Assembly (NCBI GenBank): GCA_900317545.1
Contig: ONHE01000129.1
Span: forward strand, 1 to 48,052
From: an uncultured Prevotella sp.
GTDB lineage: Bacteria; Bacteroidota; Bacteroidia; Bacteroidales; Bacteroidaceae
Direction: 5' to 3'
DNA length: 48,052 nucleotides
Part shown: in pieces, positions 46,021 to 48,052 of the stretch
How the letters are laid out: each line of letters opens with the position of its first letter
Position numbering within the stretch: position 1 is the first letter of the stretch
Made by a program: the position numbers and the translations under genes
Notes under the pieces: generated by a model
Database searches by the model: none
Told to the model about the DNA's origin: nothing
What the model saw: only the letters and a program-made list of their open reading frames with translations

Positions 46021-47199
46021 ATGAAAATCAATATAGATACATTCGAAGATCTGCACCGTCCTGCATACGTGCTGGAGGAGTGGCGCCTGCGCCGCAACCT
46101 GGAACTCACAGCCCGCGTGGCGCGCGAGGCCGACGTGGAGATCATCCTGGCCTTCAAGGCCTTTGCGCTGTGGAAGACATTCCCCATCTTCCGCAGCTAC
46201 ATCTCGGCCACGACAGCCAGTTCGCTCAATGAAGCGCGGTTGGGATTCGAGGAGTTCGGAGCCAGCACCCATACCTATTCTCCAGCTTATACGGACGACG
46301 AGATTGAGGCTATCGCACGCTGTTCCAGTCACCTGACGTTCAACTCGCTCACGCAACTGCAGCGGCTGTCCGGTCGTGCCAAGGCTGCCAATCCCGCAGT
46401 CAGCATCGGGATCAGGGTCAATCCGGAATACTCCGAGGTGGAAACTGCACTCTACAATCCCTGTGCACCAGGCACCCGCTTCGGCGTCATGGAAGATCAG
46501 CTGCCGGCGCAACTGCCTTCCGTCATCGACGGATTCCATTGCCACTGCCACTGCGAGAGCGGCGCGGACGTCTTTCAGCGGACACTGTCGCACATCGAAC
46601 GCCATTTCTCAAAGTGGTTCCCGCAACTGAAATGGATCAATTTTGGTGGCGGACACCTCATGACAAGGGCTGATTACGACGTTCCGCTGTTGATCAATAT
46701 CCTCCGCGAATTCCACAAACGCTATCCCCATCTGAAGGTGATCCTCGAACCGGGAAGTGCCTTCGCGTGGCAGACAGGATGCCTCGTCTCGCAGGTGGTG
46801 GACATAGTGGAGAACAGGGGCATACGGACTGCGATCCTCAATGTCAGTTTTACCTGCCACATGCCGGATTGTTTGGAGATGCCGTATTGGCCGGCCGTGC
46901 GCGGCGCGAAAACGCTCAGCGAGCCCGGCGGCGGTATGACAGCGCCGGCACAGGAACACTGCTACCGGCTCGGAGGCAACTCCTGCTTGAGCGGCGACTA
47001 TATGGGATTCTGGCAGTTTGACCACGAACTGCAGATCGGAGAAAACATCATCTTCGAGGATATGATCCATTACACAACGGTAAAGACCAACATGTTCAAC
47101 GGCATCGCCCATCCCGCTCTCGCCCTCGTCACCCCTGAAAGCGAACTGAAAATACTCCGTGAATATAGCTATGAAGACTACCGGGACCGGATGGACTGA
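46021..47199 (+). CDS. nspC: Carboxynorspermidine/carboxyspermidine decarboxylase
   Basis: A PLP enzyme of the alanine racemase-fold group that decarboxylates carboxyspermidine (or carboxynorspermidine) to spermidine. This is the last step of the aspartate-semialdehyde polyamine pathway used by gut Bacteroidota instead of the SAM route. The 392-residue protein has the PLP lysine K46 in LAFKAFALW, the unusual FHCHCHCESGADVF, the glycine loop INFGGGHLMT and the conserved Cys in GGNSCLSGDYMGF. Its partner dehydrogenase is not in this window. Confidence 0.94.
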   Translation: MKINIDTFEDLHRPAYVLEEWRLRRNLELTARVAREADVEIILAFKAFALWKTFPIFRSYISATTASSLNEARLGFEEFGASTHTYSPAYTDDEIEAIARCSSHLTFNSLTQLQRLSGRAKAANPAVSIGIRVNPEYSEVETALYNPCAPGTRFGVMEDQLPAQLPSVIDGFHCHCHCESGADVFQRTLSHIERHFSKWFPQLKWINFGGGHLMTRADYDVPLLINILREFHKRYPHLKVILEPGSAFAWQTGCLVSQVVDIVENRGIRTAILNVSFTCHMPDCLEMPYWPAVRGAKTLSEPGGGMTAPAQEHCYRLGGNSCLSGDYMGFWQFDHELQIGENIIFEDMIHYTTVKTNMFNGIAHPALALVTPESELKILREYSYEDYRDRMD

Positions 47200-47286
47200 C
47201 AAGCATAAAAGACGTAAAAGGTAAAAAGGTAAAAAGAAGCAGCACCCCTCATAGCATAAGGTGATCCCATATTCCCTACAAGCCAT
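47200..47286. repeat. AT-rich GTAAAAAG-type direct repeats
   Basis: Directly after nspC, GTAAAAGG, GTAAAAAG and GTAAAAAG follow one another (47214-47238). A related TAAAAAGTAAAAAGAAG lies near 47577-47595. Low-complexity intergenic sequence; no gene. Confidence 0.5.
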
Positions 47287-47484
47287 ATGAAGACAATTGA
47301 TATAATCGCAAGAAATCAAACGCTGAAGATATGGCTAACCGCATATAATAAGGAAAAAGCGGACACCAAAGTAAGACGATCCCGATGTGACAACTGCCGA
47401 AGGGTCTGATTTTTTGAAGAAATACTCCGCAGAACCGACACGAACGCCACACTTAAGGACATCTACATCGTCAATGGAAAATAG
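47287..47484 (+). pseudogene. Interrupted small ORF with one in-frame TGA
   Basis: From ATG 47287 the frame encodes 40 residues (MKTIDIIARNQTLKIWLTAY... ending RSRCDNCRRV), then TGA at 47407-47409. It continues in the same frame for 24 more codons (FFEEILRRTDTNATLKDIYI...) to TAG at 47484. Both halves have protein-like composition, with a CxxC pair just before the stop. This looks like a small gene with a nonsense mutation, or a chance frame; I do not recognise it. Nothing supports selenocysteine use. Confidence 0.3.
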
Positions 47485-47787
47485 GTTGTGAATAACTGAG
47501 GTGACTGCAAAACGAGAGAAAGAGAAGCGAAAAGGAAGCATTAATAGATAGGAAATAAGATGATAGATTATACTTTATAAAAAGTAAAAAGAAGAAAAAT
47601 GGATGTTTGACATACAGAAGAAGTGCAGCGTCCGAAAACATTTTAGGTGAGCAGATGGAGCATCTTCTCACAGAAGCGAAATAAAGCAAACAAGCTAAAA
47701 GAAGCATCTGAACGCAAAGTCATAATGCTTTATCATTCGTATTTCGTCCATATTCTTGCTTTTTTAAGTAAAAAAACAGACGAAAAA
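47485..47787. other. AT-rich intergenic stretch before the tRNA operon
   Basis: Highly AT-rich, purine-rich on the plus strand, with scattered short open frames on the minus strand rich in Phe, Leu and Ser that look like translations of A-rich sequence. I see no supported gene or RNA. Confidence 0.5.
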
Positions 47788-47818
47788 TTTGTGAAGTCAG
47801 AAAAAAGCATTAACTTTG
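47788..47818 (+). promoter_or_regulatory. Promoter of the tRNA operon
   Basis: TTTG (47788-47791), 19 bases, TAACTTTG (47811-47818): exact consensus match. The first tRNA begins 38 bases after the -7 element. Confidence 0.83.
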
Positions 47819-47856
47819 CAACCGCATTTAGGGAAATGTTCCTTGCAAAAGGATAT

Positions 47857-47929
47857 GCGGCAATAGCTCAGTTGGTAGAGCGCGACCTTGCCAAGGTCGA
47901 GGTCGCGGGTCCGAGTCCCGTTTGCCGCT
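47857..47929 (+). tRNA. tRNA-Gly (GCC)
   Basis: Complete 73-base cloverleaf: acceptor GCGGCAA/TTGCCGC, D arm GCTC-AGTTGGTA-GAGC, anticodon arm CGACC-TTGCCAA-GGTCG with anticodon GCC, five-base variable loop, T arm GCGGG-TCCGAGT-CCCGT, discriminator T. CCA is not encoded. Confidence 0.97.
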
Positions 47930-47969
47930 CAACATTCTGAATAAACCAAGATGGGGTAAGACTCCAATC

Positions 47970-48051
47970 GCCCAGGTGGCGGAATTGGTAGACGCGCACG
48001 TTTCAGGTGCGTGTGTTTAACGACGTGCAGGTTCGAGTCCTGTTCTGGGCA
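47970..48051 (+). tRNA. tRNA-Leu (CAG)
   Basis: Class II tRNA of 82 bases with a long variable arm. Acceptor GCCCAGG pairs with TCTGGGC. The anticodon stem CACGT/GCGTG (one T-G pair) encloses TTCAGGT, giving anticodon CAG, which reads CUG. The T arm is GCAGG-TTCGAGT-CCTGT. It ends one base before the window edge; any 3' neighbours are outside the window. Confidence 0.95.
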
Positions 48052-48052
48052 C

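Noticed and set aside
47407..47409. TGA as selenocysteine in the interrupted small ORF
   Set aside because: No selenoprotein family is recognised and I saw no SECIS-like hairpin right after the codon. A nonsense mutation or chance is simpler.
47647..47940. A 97-codon plus-strand open frame
   Set aside because: It runs through the tRNA promoter and the complete tRNA-Gly, so it cannot be a real gene.

Overview
The window is about 48 kb of a Bacteroidota chromosome, most likely a Prevotella-type member of the Bacteroidales. The basis is the promoter style (TTTG, about 20 bases, then TAnnTTTG, with no Shine-Dalgarno sites), the Bacteroidales F-ATPase order atpD-C-hyp-B-E-F-H-A-G, a NhaD antiporter, carboxy(nor)spermidine decarboxylase, a Lys-type PGDH, and gyrA followed by secreted TPR proteins. 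Genus is inference. Almost everything is core metabolism, and most genes lie on the minus strand.

Layout, left to right. 1-411: repeats and the terminator of the ATP synthase operon. 412-7802: the nine-gene F1Fo-ATP synthase operon with its promoter. 7849-10276: nhaD followed by pfkA. 10518-11591: a simple-sequence repeat and a membrane acyltransferase. 11651-18601: a complete tryptophan operon in the order trpL-D-C-F-A-B-E-G, led by a 19-codon leader peptide with three consecutive Trp codons and a strong terminator. 18602-19700: a repeat-rich intergenic region and a DUF4377 lipoprotein. 19760-24041: the serine cluster serC-serA-DUF1015 followed by a YigZ/IMPACT protein. 24125-31814: gyrA, three tandem paralogous secreted TPR proteins and a DbpA-like helicase. 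32081-33661: a small membrane protein, a MITE-like inverted repeat and another TPR protein. 33665-40094: the leu operon leuL-A-C-D-(second synthase)-B with a leader peptide rich in Ile and Leu codons. 40168-44898: dnaB, a minimal penicillin-binding transpeptidase, prs and a ThiE-like protein. 44942-47199 (plus strand): a YitT membrane protein and nspC. 47200-47856: an AT-rich, nearly gene-free stretch holding an ORF interrupted by one stop codon. 47788-48051: the start of a tRNA operon (Gly-GCC, Leu-CAG).

How the genes work together. The trp and leu operons each carry a full leader-peptide attenuator readable from sequence. In the leu case the antiterminator is a perfect 9-bp match within the end of the leader ORF, and the leader has more Ile than Leu codons. 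This fits the presence of a second isopropylmalate/citramalate-type synthase, which would let LeuCD and LeuB also make 2-oxobutyrate for isoleucine. The serine cluster has PGDH (SerA) and the aminotransferase (SerC) next to a DUF1015 protein with a ParB/sulfiredoxin-like DGHHR motif.

The most unusual non-coding feature is a dispersed 22-bp repeat family (core GCATAGCTCCGGGCGGCC) found in four intergenic regions, as tandem units and as inverted pairs. I found no defence system, prophage, CRISPR array or insertion sequence with a transposase in this window.
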